From the NCBI GenBank assembly GCA_020061995.1, contig JAGUXE010000004.1:1-7202 (forward strand): DNA of 7,202 nt. The letters run 5' to 3'. Numbering within the stretch: the stretch's first letter is position 1; every line of letters starts with the position of its first letter. Origin of the DNA: Ignavibacteriales bacterium (GTDB taxonomy: Bacteria > Bacteroidota > Ignavibacteria > Ignavibacteriales > Ignavibacteriaceae). Below, piece after piece: positions 7,186 through 7,202 of the stretch. Under the pieces are notes generated by a model. That model worked only from the letters and a program-made list of their open reading frames with translations. It made no database searches and was not told where the DNA came from. Made by a program: the position numbers and the translations under genes.

Positions 7186-7202
7186 GAAGTAAGAAGTAAG
7201 AA
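7167..7202 (+). repeat. Heptanucleotide tandem repeat, unit AGTAAGA, five copies and continuing past the edge
   Basis: Five perfect copies of AGTAAGA run from 7167 to 7201 and the next copy begins at 7202, so the array is cut by the window edge. It covers the last codons of cas6 and its stop (TAA 7183-7185), encoding the terminal VRSKK. Since 7 is not a multiple of 3, three units read through all frames, and the frame used here reaches TAA within the array. Copy-number change further downstream would not alter the protein. It has no dyad and no spacers, so it is neither a terminator hairpin nor a CRISPR array. Replication slippage is the usual origin of such arrays. Confidence 0.93.

Noticed and set aside
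7167..7202. Start of a CRISPR array at the right edge
   Set aside because: The period is 7 bp with no unique spacers between units; CRISPR repeats are longer and separated by spacers.

Overview
The window is almost entirely one tightly packed, plus-strand operon encoding the effector side of a type I-B CRISPR-Cas system: cas8b, cas7 (Csh2-type), cas5, cas3 (one HD-nuclease/helicase polypeptide) and cas6. No CRISPR array and no adaptation genes (cas1, cas2, cas4) lie inside it; they may lie beyond the edges. The host looks bacterial: AGGAGG-type ribosome sites are clear, and genes are joined by 1-17 bp overlaps. The operon body is A+T-rich, whereas both ends of the window are near 43-44% G+C by hand count. 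I cannot name the organism.

Layout. Bases 1-99 hold no complete gene, only an open frame entering from the left edge and ending at 116. cas8b (100-2211) overlaps cas7 (2204-3412) by 8 bp. cas7 and cas5 (3412-4137) share one base. cas5 overlaps cas3 (4121-6481) by 17 bp, and cas3 overlaps cas6 (6478-7185) by 4 bp. No gap is long enough for an internal terminator, so one transcript probably covers the whole set. A 7-bp tandem repeat covers the cas6 stop codon and runs off the right edge.

How the genes work together. Cas6 would cut the repeat RNA into crRNAs. A Cas7 backbone with Cas5 and Cas8b, plus Cas11 small subunits, would form the Cascade target-binding complex. Cas3 would then be recruited to nick, unwind and degrade the target. 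No separate small-subunit gene exists. Instead, an in-frame ATG at 1768 inside cas8b carries a near-perfect ribosome site, predicting a separately translated 147-residue Cas11b.

Two observations stand out. One is the internal cas11b start. The other is an abrupt change of base and codon composition inside cas6 near 6850: G/C at third codon positions goes from about 18% to about 60% by my count. This suggests cas6 is a mosaic, with the A+T-rich cas8-to-cas6 module recombined into a locus of different composition. I see no wholly new system; the genes form a recognisable type I-B effector operon.
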